Source of the DNA: Rutidosis leptorrhynchoides
Lineage: Eukaryota > Streptophyta > Magnoliopsida > Asterales > Asteraceae
Reading direction: 5' to 3'
Assembly: GCF_046630445.1 (NCBI RefSeq)
Contig: NC_092340.1
Span: 23,014,001-23,078,000 of the forward strand
DNA length: 64,000 nucleotides
Under the pieces are notes generated by a model. That model worked only from the letters and a program-made list of their open reading frames with translations. It was not told the origin of the DNA and made no database searches. Of this stretch, positions 23,222-32,753 are shown piece by piece. The translations under genes and the position numbers were made by a program. Each line of letters opens with the position of its first letter. The stretch's first letter is position 1.

Positions 23222-23888
23222 CACTCAACGAATTATCCATGATAGCAAAGGACTTATCAATCTCAACAATCATTGGATCCCATTTAATCGCTAGACCCTC
23301 ACGAAAGCATTGGACAAGCTTCTTGGTAGGAAAGACAATATCAACGCGTTTGAGTTCAGTTAACAAATGACGATATCTAGCAACAACATCTTTTAGAGAT
23401 TCATCGGATTGAACAGCAAAATTCTTCCATTCTTTCTTCAGAACCTTGCCTTTTGTTTTTCTATACTCGGCTGTCCCTTCATTACCACTCTCTAGAGCAT
23501 TCCATAAAGCATAGGTTGTCAAATGCGTTTCAAATTGATGGAATATCTCTTTTGACAATGCTTGAGTAAGATGACTATAAGCTTTACACTCAAGGTTATA
23601 ATCCTCACGCTCAGTTGCAGACAATTCCATGGGTGTCTTGGTTTCCCCATGATCCTTAGTCGGAAAAACATACTTAACCTTTAAGAAATTATATAACCTA
23701 GAGTCTATGCCGTTTAGTGAAATCAAGAACCTAGGCTTCCATTCTGCAAAATCATCCAAAGATTCCAGCCTAGGTACCCTATATGAGCTACCAATCTCAT
23801 TTTCTGTCTTCAACAAGTGATGGAGACCTGACGACGAAGCACCGACAAGAGCTGATTGCATTTCAGGAGATTCAAACACGTCTGACAT
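23222..23888 (-). pseudogene. Cop-1 gag, 5' part
   Basis: N-terminal part of Cop-1 gag, starting at ATG 23888 (MSDVFESPEM) and running into the Sire-1 insertion at 23217. It is a UBN2-type copia gag. Recognisable parts are the stretch FAEWKPRFLISLNGID, the Ala-Leu-Trp block (TTYALWNALESG), and LLTELKRVDIVFPTKKLV. The frame has no stop of its own before the insertion. An upstream alternative start at 23909 in the same frame is less likely. The rest of gag lies at 2661-5110. Confidence 0.85.
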
Positions 23889-24436
23889 TGTAACCGTACG
23901 GTTGCACAATACGGTTGCAGAAGTTTATACGGTTGCAACACTCGGATGCAAGTGATGTGGCATGGTTGCAATATACACGGTTGCAAAGTGTAACCGGATA
24001 AGATTATACGGGTGTAGGGTATAACCGGACGGATGCAGAGTGTATCCGTACGGTTGTGATGTTATACGGTTGTGATTTAAGCAGATCTAGATTACACGGA
24101 TGCAAGACGTATTCGTACGGTTGTGGTGTCCGAATGGAGTACCCGTGCGGTTACAGTATGTAACCGTACGGTTGAATACTTGGTCGAATCTGGGCAGAAA
24201 AACTGCACAGAAACTAGGGTTTAAGGTTTTGGTCGATCTAACACTCAATCTTGAGAAAAACCAGCGTATGTTTGACGTCCAAAATAAAGTTTTAGACCAT
24301 ACAAAAACGATTACTTCAACAAAAACACGAATTAACACTGAAAAGTCATGATTCAAAAGGGTTTTTGACAAAAACACTAAAAACACAATTTCTTAACAAA
24401 GTTTGACAAAAACCAATCGTTTAATCAATCACACAA
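23889..24436 (-). other. Cop-1 leader with repeated CGGTTGCA motifs
   Basis: Untranslated leader between the primer-binding site and gag. It holds at least ten partial copies of the half-palindrome ACGGTTGCA or its full form AACCGTACGGTT (for example 23893-23904, 24014-24180). Spacing is less regular than in the LTR. The same motif forms the regular array in this element's U3. Confidence 0.6.
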
Positions 24437-24450
24437 GCTCTGATACCACT

Positions 24451-24856
24451 TGTAGGATCGTGTAAACAGAATTAAACGATCTTAGATTCAATAACGAGTG
24501 CGGAAAATCTCGTTATTGGGTTTTATACTCAAAACTCAATGAAAACCTTTGATCTTAATGATAAAATTGACTTAGATATGTTAAAGATCGACTATATTGA
24601 ATGCTAGAACACCAGGGAATCGGATTGTACGTGTAGTATAGGCTAGGATACGTAGCCCTAACAATGAACCCGAAATCCCCTTTAAATACACACAGCACGT
24701 TGCAACCGTGCGGTTGCACCTTGCAACCGCGCGGTTGCCTGTCTAACCGTACGGTTGCATCCTGCAACCGTGCGGTTGCATACTATCAGAGAAAGTTAAA
24801 CAATTTAGCACTTTAACTTGATTATAATGAACTCGGGGACTAATTATGTACCAACA
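24451..24856 (-). repeat. Cop-1 5' LTR with U3 palindrome array
   Basis: A 406-bp LTR, reading TGTTGGTACATAATTAG on the minus strand and ending at 24451 next to the primer-binding site. A TATA-like TATTTAAAG lies at about 24680-24688. Directly upstream of it (24702-24779) are four near-palindromes of the type GCAACCGTGCGGTTGC, starting at 24702, 24723, about 24744 and 24764. This places them where U3 enhancers are expected. Its partner LTR is not in the window. Confidence 0.75.
24702..24779 (-). promoter_or_regulatory. Four palindromes at 21-bp spacing upstream of the Cop-1 TATA box
   Basis: The units are GCAACCGTGCGGTTGC, GCAACCGCGCGGTTGC, TAACCGTACGGTTGC and GCAACCGTGCGGTTGC. Start-to-start steps are about 21 bp, two turns of B-DNA, so all sites would face one side of the helix. 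Their position just upstream of the TATA box suggests a promoter-proximal enhancer. No known binding factor is assigned. Confidence 0.55.
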
Positions 24857-26019
24857 CTTGAAGATACCTTACTATCTTAATAACCTCTTTTTATTTTACT
24901 AGTTTTGACTTGGTATAATAAAAATTTCAAGTTAAGTTCATTGAGACAACGTTTTATATTGTTGCTTTTAAATGTTGTTATATGTCATTACAAAACTTTG
25001 TCAAAATTCAATAACCTACAAATAAAACCGTAGTCGCATATAATAGAACGAGGTGTGAGAAACTATGTTACCATTGCGATTATTTTTATTGTGATGTGAG
25101 TGAGTTGGTGGGGTTTTTTTTTTTTTTTACGACGTGGTGGTGTTAGTTGAAAATGTAAAGTTATGATAGTGTGAGTTATTTAGTGTGAGAGAAATATTGT
25201 GATGATGTGGTAAAATAAAAAATTTAAAAATTGATAAAAAGTGAATAAAAAGCAAATAATTTTTCTTTGCTCAATCAAAGAAGAGGCACGCTGTGAGATC
25301 TTTACCCACGCCCTCGCACAGGCCCAAATCCACACATCGTAACCTCACTTTTTGGGCGATTTGGGTGCCACATCACTACCCACACCGTGGGATACGATCT
25401 TAACATATATTAACTGTTTTTTTATCTGTACCGCAAAGAGTATAATTAAATAATTATTTCGGTTTAGATAAAGTCAATGGGGCAAAACTTAAAAACCGGT
25501 GAATCGTTATTTTAGAATAGAGTGGCCGGCATTATCCGGTTGACCAGGTACGTACACCGTGATATAAGACGAATCAAGAACAAATTACTTTTGGACTTAA
25601 AAGCAGCGAGCTACACACTTTTTGACATATTCTCTAATTATATTGCACAAAACTATCAAGCCTCACTTATTGGTATCACTTGGTACAATTGTGTAGATTA
25701 ATTTAATTGGTCAACACAAAGCATCAAAGCAGCTTATCAAAATTTGCTGATTTCATCAAATGGATCCCATCAAATAAGAGATTACATATATTACAATTTG
25801 AGTGAGTAGGATCAACAATGACAATGTGGGTAAATGAATAAAAATATTCCAAGCTATTGAAAATGGCTAGTATTTATATTATACATACGCGACATAATCG
25901 ATTTATCCTGTAACTGTTTTTAACTTTTCCGTAGCCACCAAACAACTATAATTGAGTCTAAAGAATAATTTGGTATTCAATTACTATCTCAAGAGTTAGA
26001 TTTAGTTAATGTTAAATGA
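24857..26019. other. Intergenic DNA downstream of the PP2C gene
   Basis: AT-rich, with a T run near 25117-25128. No coding frame or complete element is recognised. The more GC-rich stretch at about 25280-25400 looks like part of a repeat, but I could not define its ends. The PP2C 3' UTR must lie in the last few hundred bases. Confidence 0.5.
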
Positions 26020-27594
26020 TTAGGCCGAAAAATCAAGTAGTCGGATGACCATAACACTAATGTCATCATAAGACCCTCGTGTTGTCGATAAGCCAACGAG
26101 CTTCTTACAAGCGGAAGTAAGATCTGGTTTCTTGATTCCTACGCAATAGGGACGAACAATGTCGATTGCTTCTTGATTACTAACCTGAAACGATACATCA
26201 GTATATACCAAATTAGTAACATGGGTGTAAAAATGTGATCCATCGGTTTCAATCAAGTTCTGAAATAGGAAAGCGCGCATTTACCTTATCCCAAATCCCA
26301 TCAGAAGCAAGAATCAAGAACTCGCATTCAGGTCTAATTTTGATGATTCTAGTTTCGGGTTCAGCAATCACCCATTTTGTAAGATCCTTATCTCCTATAG
26401 CTCTAGATACCGCAAGTGAACCTTGTATTCGCCATACACCATTTCGACAATCAACATATCCACCCTACAAATTACCAAATTTTAAAACAATTAAGATTAA
26501 ATCCAATTCTATACCACTTCACCAAATTTTCTTTTCTCAAAACCACATTTTAAAACATGTTTTATTCCTAATTAGACTTTTTCATAATTTAAGTAACGTT
26601 GCTTACCAAGTTTTCGATTCTGTCTTTTTCGTCTTTTCTAGAAGGTTTATGATCAACAGTTAGAGCTTCAGCTGTTCCACCTCGGCTCATAACCGCACGA
26701 CAATCACCTGCGTTAGATACTATAAGGTTACCCTTCCGAATCAATGCGGTCACACTACAAGCACCACCACTAACATCTTCTTTAATAAACTCTGAATTTG
26801 TAACTAAATATCCTTCTCTAATAGCATCCACAATTTCATCTTCACATTTGTTTGCTACTTGAGACATTATGTTATTACTCAAATTTTTCGCTGCAAATTT
26901 CACAGCCTTTGCACCTCCATGTCCATCAAAAACTCCAAATAAAGCCTGTTACAATTTAAAAAATAATGTTTTTATCAATCTTATTTAATTTGATGCATCA
27001 AAAAACTGCTCTTATGTATACACTCAAATGAGGCATTGTATTGTCACACTCAAACAAATAAAGTTTTTTTTTTTTTTTTTTTTTTATGTACTTTCACTTA
27101 CGTTGTCTATTAGCTTATACATCACCGTTTTAAACTGATTTGCATTAGCATATTATTCATTAATTAATTAATAATTTTACCTGTTTTGAGTCTCCTTGGA
27201 GACCAACAACTGCCGAGTAACGATCTTCCATTGCACCGTGTCTTCCTCTTTTACAATAAACCGAATACGCCTCCCCTTCCTCATCGATCTCTGCCACGTC
27301 ATCAACCGGCGTCTTAACGTCATCCACAAAATTGAAAGGTGAAAACGGAATCTGAATCCTAGCCGGTCTCTTTCTCTTTAATATAACCGAACTCGAATCG
27401 CAATTTATCAACTGTCCTTCTTGAAATCCATTTGAATGCTTATGATGAAGCTGTGACGAGGATGGAGATGACGGTGTTGATGACGTGCGTTGCAGAGATA
27501 ACGATGATGATGACGATGGAGAAATCATTGGTTGACGAAACATCGGTGATGATAAAAACACCGGCGAGTTTGTTAAAGCAACGACACCGGACAT
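26020..27594 (-). CDS. AP2C: AP2C-type protein phosphatase 2C (365 aa, four exons)
   Basis: Metal-dependent Ser/Thr phosphatase. Exons (minus strand) are 27181-27594, 26607-26945, 26285-26464 and 26020-26184, giving 138+113+60+54 codons. All introns are GT-AG and phase 0. A Ser-rich N-terminus is followed at residues 73-82 by KRKRPARIQI, a basic-plus-hydrophobic MAPK-docking (KIM) motif typical of clade B AP2C phosphatases. The PP2C domain follows: YSVYCKRGRHGAMEDR (109-125), DGHGG (145-149), SNAGDCRAVM (near 215), SLAVSRAIGD (near 267-276), SDGIWD (near 305-310) and YDDISV near the end. Metal-binding aspartates are present. In Arabidopsis, AP2C1 dephosphorylates stress-activated MAP kinases. 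That this gene does the same is inferred from the docking motif. Nothing in the sequence suggests it is broken. Confidence 0.93.
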
Positions 27595-27890
27595 GTTATC
27601 GTGTTTTTTCCTTTTCTTTTTGAGTTCCGGCGACGGATGAGATTAGGAAACTAGTTTGATTTAAGATGATTTGAATTTTTGGTGTTTGCTTACTTATCAT
27701 AGGTATATATATAATAGAAACGGTATATAGATACAGAAGATTATATAGAGACATAATAATAGACGAAGTCATAGAAAGCGATATTTATTAATGATAACGG
27801 TTCAAAGGCAAGGTTATTGGCGGATTTTGTTGGTTATTCACTCACGCGATTTACATGTGCTTGAGCCGAAATAGTTAGCATGGTTGACTT
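27595..27890 (-). promoter_or_regulatory. PP2C 5' UTR and proximal promoter
   Basis: A TATA-like run (TATATATA on the minus strand) lies at about 27704-27713, roughly 110-120 bp upstream of the ATG, putting transcription start near 27675. A TTGACT core, the W-box type bound by WRKY factors, lies at 27884-27889 on the plus strand. That would fit a stress-responsive gene, but single short matches are weak evidence. Confidence 0.4.
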
Positions 27891-28031
27891 TTTTTTTCTT
27901 ATTTTTTTTTTAAGGCAATAACTTTATTATTATTAATTATTAATTAGAATTAAAATAAAACTAAAAACAAAAGCTAATAAGTACAACGATATTAAACAAT
28001 AACTTTGCCGAACACGACTTCACGACTAACA

Positions 28032-28734
28032 TCTATAGTTTCTATTAAATCTCTAAAATGATAATGACATAAATAAATATTTTCTTAGCATAAAAGTAAT
28101 TCAAAATAAAAAAGAAAATTTTTTTAAAACTCTTTGATGATGTCATTATTTTATATTAATTTAATTAAAAAAATAATACGAAATCTTTTATAAAAGAAAA
28201 TATTAATATCTCATAAATTGTATAATCTTCTACAGATCACCCAACATTTACAGATTTCAACGCATATTGTACAACTTTTAAAACTCTTTGATGGTGTCAT
28301 TATTTTATATTAATTTAATTAAAAAATAATACGAAATCTTTTATAAAAGGAAATACTAATCTCTCATAAATTGTACAATTTTCTACAGATCACCCAACAT
28401 TTACAAATTTCAAAGCATATTGTACAACTTTTATATAATAATTGTATTTTATTTTTCTAAAAATTATTATTTATTTTTTATTATAATAATTATAATTATA
28501 ATAATTATATTATTAATATTCAAATATGAATTCTCTTTGCGAGATTAATTACGTTACATATGTGTATGCGAAAATACATGTCTCTATATATTTGTAAAAA
28601 CAACGACAAGTTTCTAAGGTCGAACGAGTCATTAAAATAAATGATTTTAACATTTACATTCACTTAATACCTAAAACATGTCATTAAATTATTTTGTTTA
28701 AATAAACCCGTGATTACACGAGTCATTTCACTAG
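28032..28734 (+). mobile_element. Hel-1: non-autonomous Helitron with internal duplication
   Basis: It starts TCTATAGTTTCTATTAAA after an A and ends with hairpin CCCGTGATTACACGAG (28707-28722), eight bases, then CTAG (28731-28734) before a T. That is the Helitron arrangement: 5' TC, 3' hairpin and CTRR, inserted between A and T. A second copy in inverse orientation at 62295-62856 shares both ends and much of the interior. Inside Hel-1 a unit of about 154 bp is tandemly duplicated (about 28126-28278 and 28279-28432), which explains the length difference. No Rep/helicase is encoded. Confidence 0.75.
28126..28432. repeat. Tandem duplication of about 154 bp inside Hel-1
   Basis: Two adjacent copies beginning AAAACTCTTTGATG and ending ATTGTACAACTTTTA differ at about ten positions. 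The Hel-2 copy at the other end of the window has only one such unit, so the duplication arose in this lineage. Confidence 0.85.
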
Positions 28735-29606
28735 TAAAAAGTAATATAGCTTGATTAAAAATTTAAAATTACACCGCCTTGTTATCAAAATAGACAAAAA
28801 TCCAGGATGGTCAACATGATTGACATTTTAATTTACAGAATTTTGATAACGAAATTTAAGTTGTCCTTAATACGCTTTAATGTAATGTACGTTAATAGTT
28901 ACTTATTATTTTTAAAATAAAAGATAATTATTGTAACAACCTCGAATCGAGCCTATCGGTAAATGACTTTTTACCCTTAGTTAATATTAAAATATTAATA
29001 TTAGTGATTTTAATAATTATGGGTTAATAATTATTTGGTTGTTCAGTTATGTGGGCTTTGTGACAAGGGTCACAGAACAGGTTTCGTTATGTGAATTGGA
29101 CCTCGTTAGGGCCACCTAATGACGTACATTGTGTTTTAGATAACTGACAAATACCCGTGTGTTAGACGGAAGAGGTTTCCTCATAGTGAAGAAACCCCTA
29201 ATTGATATATATGCTCAGTACGTTCTTCCCTTTCCACTTTTAGTAACTTAAAAACCCTAAACAAACTATTGCTTCTCAAATTCATAAAATCAAAAGTGCA
29301 AGATCAAAGCTTGTGATTTCATTTATAAGATTCAAGTGTTTTCAAGGATCAAAACAAGGTAAACATCATTGAATTTGGTGGATTTAAAGTGGGTTTTGGG
29401 TTAAAATGGGCTTTGATGATTTTTGAGTTTGATTCTTGATTATATGTGTTTGTTATGCTTGATTGATGTTAGAAATAGTTTATATATGTGTTATGTGATT
29501 TTATTGAGCCTTTGGATCGACCAAAATATGCAAAAATCGAGTTTTGGGTGCTAAAAACGTCAAAACAGCGAGCTGGAACTGATATTCAGCACCCACACTT
29601 TTAACA

Positions 29607-29717
29607 GCTCAACCACGCGGTTGAGCACACTTTTGAGGGCTCAACCACGCGGTTGAGGGCTTAACCACGCGGTTGAGGGCTCAACCGTACGTGTGAGGCC
29701 TCAGCCACGCGGTTGAG
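29607..29717 (+). repeat. Palindrome array CTCAACCACGCGGTTGAG, 20-bp spacing
   Basis: Near-palindromic units start at 29608, 29640, 29660, 29680 and 29700. The last four are exactly 20 bp apart. One unit (29680-29697) is diverged. The motif differs from those in Tek-A and Cop-1, but size, CG content at the centre and spacing are alike. Confidence 0.8.
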
Positions 29718-29950
29718 CAGTGATCAGCTTTTGATAAAATTGAAAAGGGTGCAACTTTCAAACCGTAACTCCGTTTTCAACGAGTAAACTATCGTTGGAA
29801 TCGACTTGAGATTTACTTGTCAATGATAAGGTTTTAAGACACTAAATCAAACTTTAAGTTAGGTGGAAAAAGCTCGAATAGCAGTTATGCTGCTGTTCTT
29901 GCTCAACCGTGCGTGTAAGCTACTAAATCGTGCGAGTGGACTTTAAAGTC

Positions 29951-30045
29951 ACTCGTATGAGTAGGTTTTCAGTCGTACGAGTGAGGATATTCATCTGTAC
30001 GAGTGAGCTAGTTAGTCGTACGAGTGAGACCCCACCCGTTCGAGT
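29951..30045 (+). repeat. Second palindrome array ACTCGTACGAGT, 20-22-bp spacing
   Basis: Units resembling ACTCGTACGAGT start at about 29951, 29971, 29992, 30014 and 30034. The motif is different from the first array in the same LTR, yet the spacing is the same. Confidence 0.75.
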
Positions 30046-30523
30046 GACAGTGTTTGTATGTTTGGGTCAACTGCTATTCTAACTCATTTACTGTATTGAT
30101 GTGTTTATTCCTTCTGATGTGTAATTTGATTGAAATAGTTACAATTAGAGAAATGATATTCTCAGGTGATAAAGGAAAAGGTGAAGGCTCAGTGAAATAA
30201 GACTACCGAGTTCTTGTATTTCCAGGTGAGTGGGACTATCCTAATGTTTATAAGTATTTAGTAGCGGGTATGCTACTATTACCTTGACTTATTCACCTGA
30301 ATAATTAGTATATGATATAATGTGCTTTATTATGTGACTTGTTGTGGCCACCCTGGATGCCGACTACGGGTTAGTAGTCTGGTAGTGATATTGCCGATTG
30401 CGGGTTTTGTAGCGGCAACTGGCTTACATGTGGGGCAGTTATGGTTTTGTAGTTATGTCAAATTTGTAAGTTGGGCAAGAGGCAGGAATGAGTCTTTATG
30501 GTTCAGGAATTACTATTCGCGTA

Positions 30524-30564
30524 GTATAGTTGAATGATGCACCCTCTGCATCTGGATACTATAC
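30524..30564 (+). other. Two-stem hairpin in the solo LTR
   Basis: Outer stem GTATAGT (30524-30530) with ACTATAC (30558-30564). Inner stem GATGCA with TGCATC around CCCTC. Internal loop TGAAT/TGGAT. It corresponds to 8366-8414 in Tek-A, with different stem bases but kept pairing. Confidence 0.65.
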
Positions 30565-30977
30565 GAAGGAGACAGTAATTGGAATTATCGGTATACTCCA
30601 GCCTGATCAATTGGAGTTAAGGGCCCGGCCAGGCCGCCGATCCTCTTGTTATTGAGACCTTTCTTGTGTGTTGGATAGCTTGATGCTATATGCTTATACA
30701 TGTTAGGATTGTGCCATTTACTTAGCCTTGTGCTAACTCCCTCACTTCCTCCCTGCAGGTAGGCTTATACGCTAGGGTTTTGAGAGGAGCTTGTTATGCT
30801 GGATATGTTTGAAGATCAAACTCTAATGTCTATTGTATAATATAATAATAGTTGTTTAACGTAACACCAGTTAATTTATAATAACCGTGTGATATTGTAA
30901 AACATAATCATGCTTATCTAAGTATTATATGTATAATGTTTCCGCTGTGTATTTAAAAAAAAATGGACGGTGTTACA

Positions 30978-31167
30978 ACTATCAATAAATACAACACATT
31001 AAAACATATTAATATTAACACTTTCAAAATCAAATTTTAAATTCTTGTTATTCCTTGCTTATTATCGGGATATGTTTTTTTAGTTTAGTGATTTTATTAA
31101 TCAATGTTAGATGGATTCCTTTGGTAAAATTTAAGTCAAAAAGGAATTTCTTTCATAATTCAGAAAA

Positions 31168-31235
<68 letters not shown>

Positions 31236-31354
31236 TATAAAATATTTTTTCGACTACAGTATTACTATACTATTATGATATGTGATAATCACATTGTCTC
31301 AACAAATATTGTTACTTGATTTTTTCATATATCATATGTTGTTGATTTATTAAA
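30978..31354. repeat. Spacer with (AT)n microsatellite
   Basis: A 30-repeat AT run at about 31169-31231 in AT-rich DNA between the solo LTR and the LINE. No gene is seen. Confidence 0.8.
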
Positions 31355-32753
31355 ACAGGTTAAGGATGCATTGAAATCATGACACAAAAGTGTGTATGGC
31401 TCTTTAGATGAGGAATTGGCTCAGCTTATGATGGAGGCGGATTAGTGGGAATCTTTAGCAGAATGTAGAGATCTAGATGAGATGGAACGATTACAATGGA
31501 TGGATTGTCGTGACTCTTGGCTTAAAAAGGATAAGGAAAAGAGGGACATGCTAAGACAAAAAGCAAGAATTAATTGGGCAACGGAGGGAGAAGAGAACTC
31601 AAAGTTTTTCCACGCACAAAATAAAAGGAGATATAACAAAAATAATATTCGTGGATTATACATTGATGGTACATGGGAAGATGATCTGGTTGCAGTCAAG
31701 AATGAAGTCCTTTCTCACTACTAAAATTTATTTTCAGAACAGCCGCGAGAAAGGCCAAGGTTTGGTTTCATTGAGCATGCTAAATTGTAACATGAGGATG
31801 TGGAACTTCTTGAAAGACCGTTTGATGAAAAAGAAATTAACGATGCGATTATGGATTTTAGGGGGTCAAAGGCACCTGGACCTGACGGGTTTAACTTTAG
31901 CTTCTATAAGAGATTTTAGGATATCATTAAAGATGATCTGGTGAAAGCTCTCCAATGGTTTTGGTCTAACGGGGAAATCTCTCATGAGTGTAATGCGTCC
32001 TTTCTGGCTCTCATTCCGAAGGTAAAAGACCCTTCCCACCTCAACGAATATAGGCCCATTAGTCTGATTAATAGTTACTACAAGGTTATTTCGAAAGTTC
32101 TAGCAAACAGGTTACGGGTTGTAGTGCCGAAGGTTGTGGGTACTGAGCAAAGCGCATTCATTAAGGACAGATCTATCCTGGATGGTGCATTGGTCCTTAA
32201 CGAGGTGGTGGATTTTCTTAAACATAAAAAGTTGAAAAGCTTCCTATTTAAGATCGATTTTGCTAAAGCCTTTGATAGCGTGAATTGGAGCTTCCTTTTC
32301 GATATCTTAGATAAACTTGGTTTCGGTCAGAAATGGATTACATGGATGAAAGCTTGTATATGCTCAGCATCGGTCTCTGTCCTCGTGAATGGGTCTCCTA
32401 CAATGGAATTTAAACATGAACGAGGTATACGTTAAGGGGATCCTTTATCACCATTTCTCTTCATTCTTGCGAGTGAGGGTCTCGATATTGTTGCTAGGAC
32501 TGCTGCACATAACGAGCTATTACATGGTGTTAAAATTGAAGACCAAAACGTTGAAGTAACTCATTTACAATACGCCGACGATACTATCTTTTTGGGCAAG
32601 TGGGGTAAACGCAACGTGGGTAGTGTAATGAAAGTTCTAAAATGCTTTGAAGATGCCTCGGGTCTTAAAATAAATATCTCTAAAAGTAGCATTTATGGCA
32701 TTGGTGTTTCAAAGGATGAATGTTCTCTGATGGTGAATCATTTTGGGTGTAAG
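31355..32753 (+). mobile_element. LINE part 1: 5'-truncated L1-type reverse transcriptase
   Basis: Non-LTR retrotransposon RT in one frame. Recognisable parts are the NWATEGEENSKFFHA block near 31570, SKAPGPDGF near 31865, FLALIPKVKDPSHLNEYRPI near 32000, KIDFAKAFDSVNW, GDPLSPFLF just after 32435, and the catalytic QYADDTIFL near 32570. The endonuclease half expected before this is absent, so the copy was truncated at insertion. Stops at 31380, 31443, 31722, 31788, 31917 and 32433 mostly fit C-to-T or G-to-A changes. The element is interrupted at 32754 by Tek-B and continues at 45867. Confidence 0.9.

Larger units (their letters stand above)
587..24856 (-). mobile_element. Cop-1: degenerate Ty1/copia element, host of the nested insertions
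   Basis: Minus-strand copia element. Its 5' LTR is 24451-24856, its primer-binding site (TGGTATCAGAGC) lies at 24437-24448, its gag begins near 23888, and its integrase lies at 1500-2456. Gag is interrupted by Sire-1 (5116-23216): the gag frame stops at 23222 and resumes at 5110, flanked by the 5-bp duplication AAACG (5111-5115 and 23217-23221). RT, RNase H and the 3' LTR should lie left of 587, where another LTR has been inserted, so they are outside the window or deleted. Several frameshifts and stops make it inactive. Confidence 0.85.
29359..30165 (+). other. Putative intron inside the solo LTR
   Basis: AAG/GTAAAC donor-like signal at 29356-29364 and ATATTCTCAG acceptor-like signal ending at 30165, in the same relative place as in Tek-A. 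Both palindrome arrays lie within it. Confidence 0.35.
28932..30977 (+). mobile_element. Solo LTR of a gypsy family related to Tek-A
   Basis: 2046 bp, TGTAACAACC...TGTTACA, flanked by ATTAT (28927-28931) and ACTAT (30978-30982), a 5-bp duplication with one change. It shares with the Tek-A LTR the GTGACAAGGGTCAC block, intron-like signals, the two-stem hairpin and the A run before the end. No internal region follows, so it is the product of LTR-LTR recombination. It carries two palindrome arrays (29607-29717 and 29951-30045). Confidence 0.85.

Noticed and set aside
24100..24386. Overlapping frames in the Cop-1 leader
   Set aside because: They run through repeated palindrome motifs on both strands and lack any domain.
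25280..25430. MITE near the PP2C 3' side
   Set aside because: No inverted repeat pair or duplication could be found.
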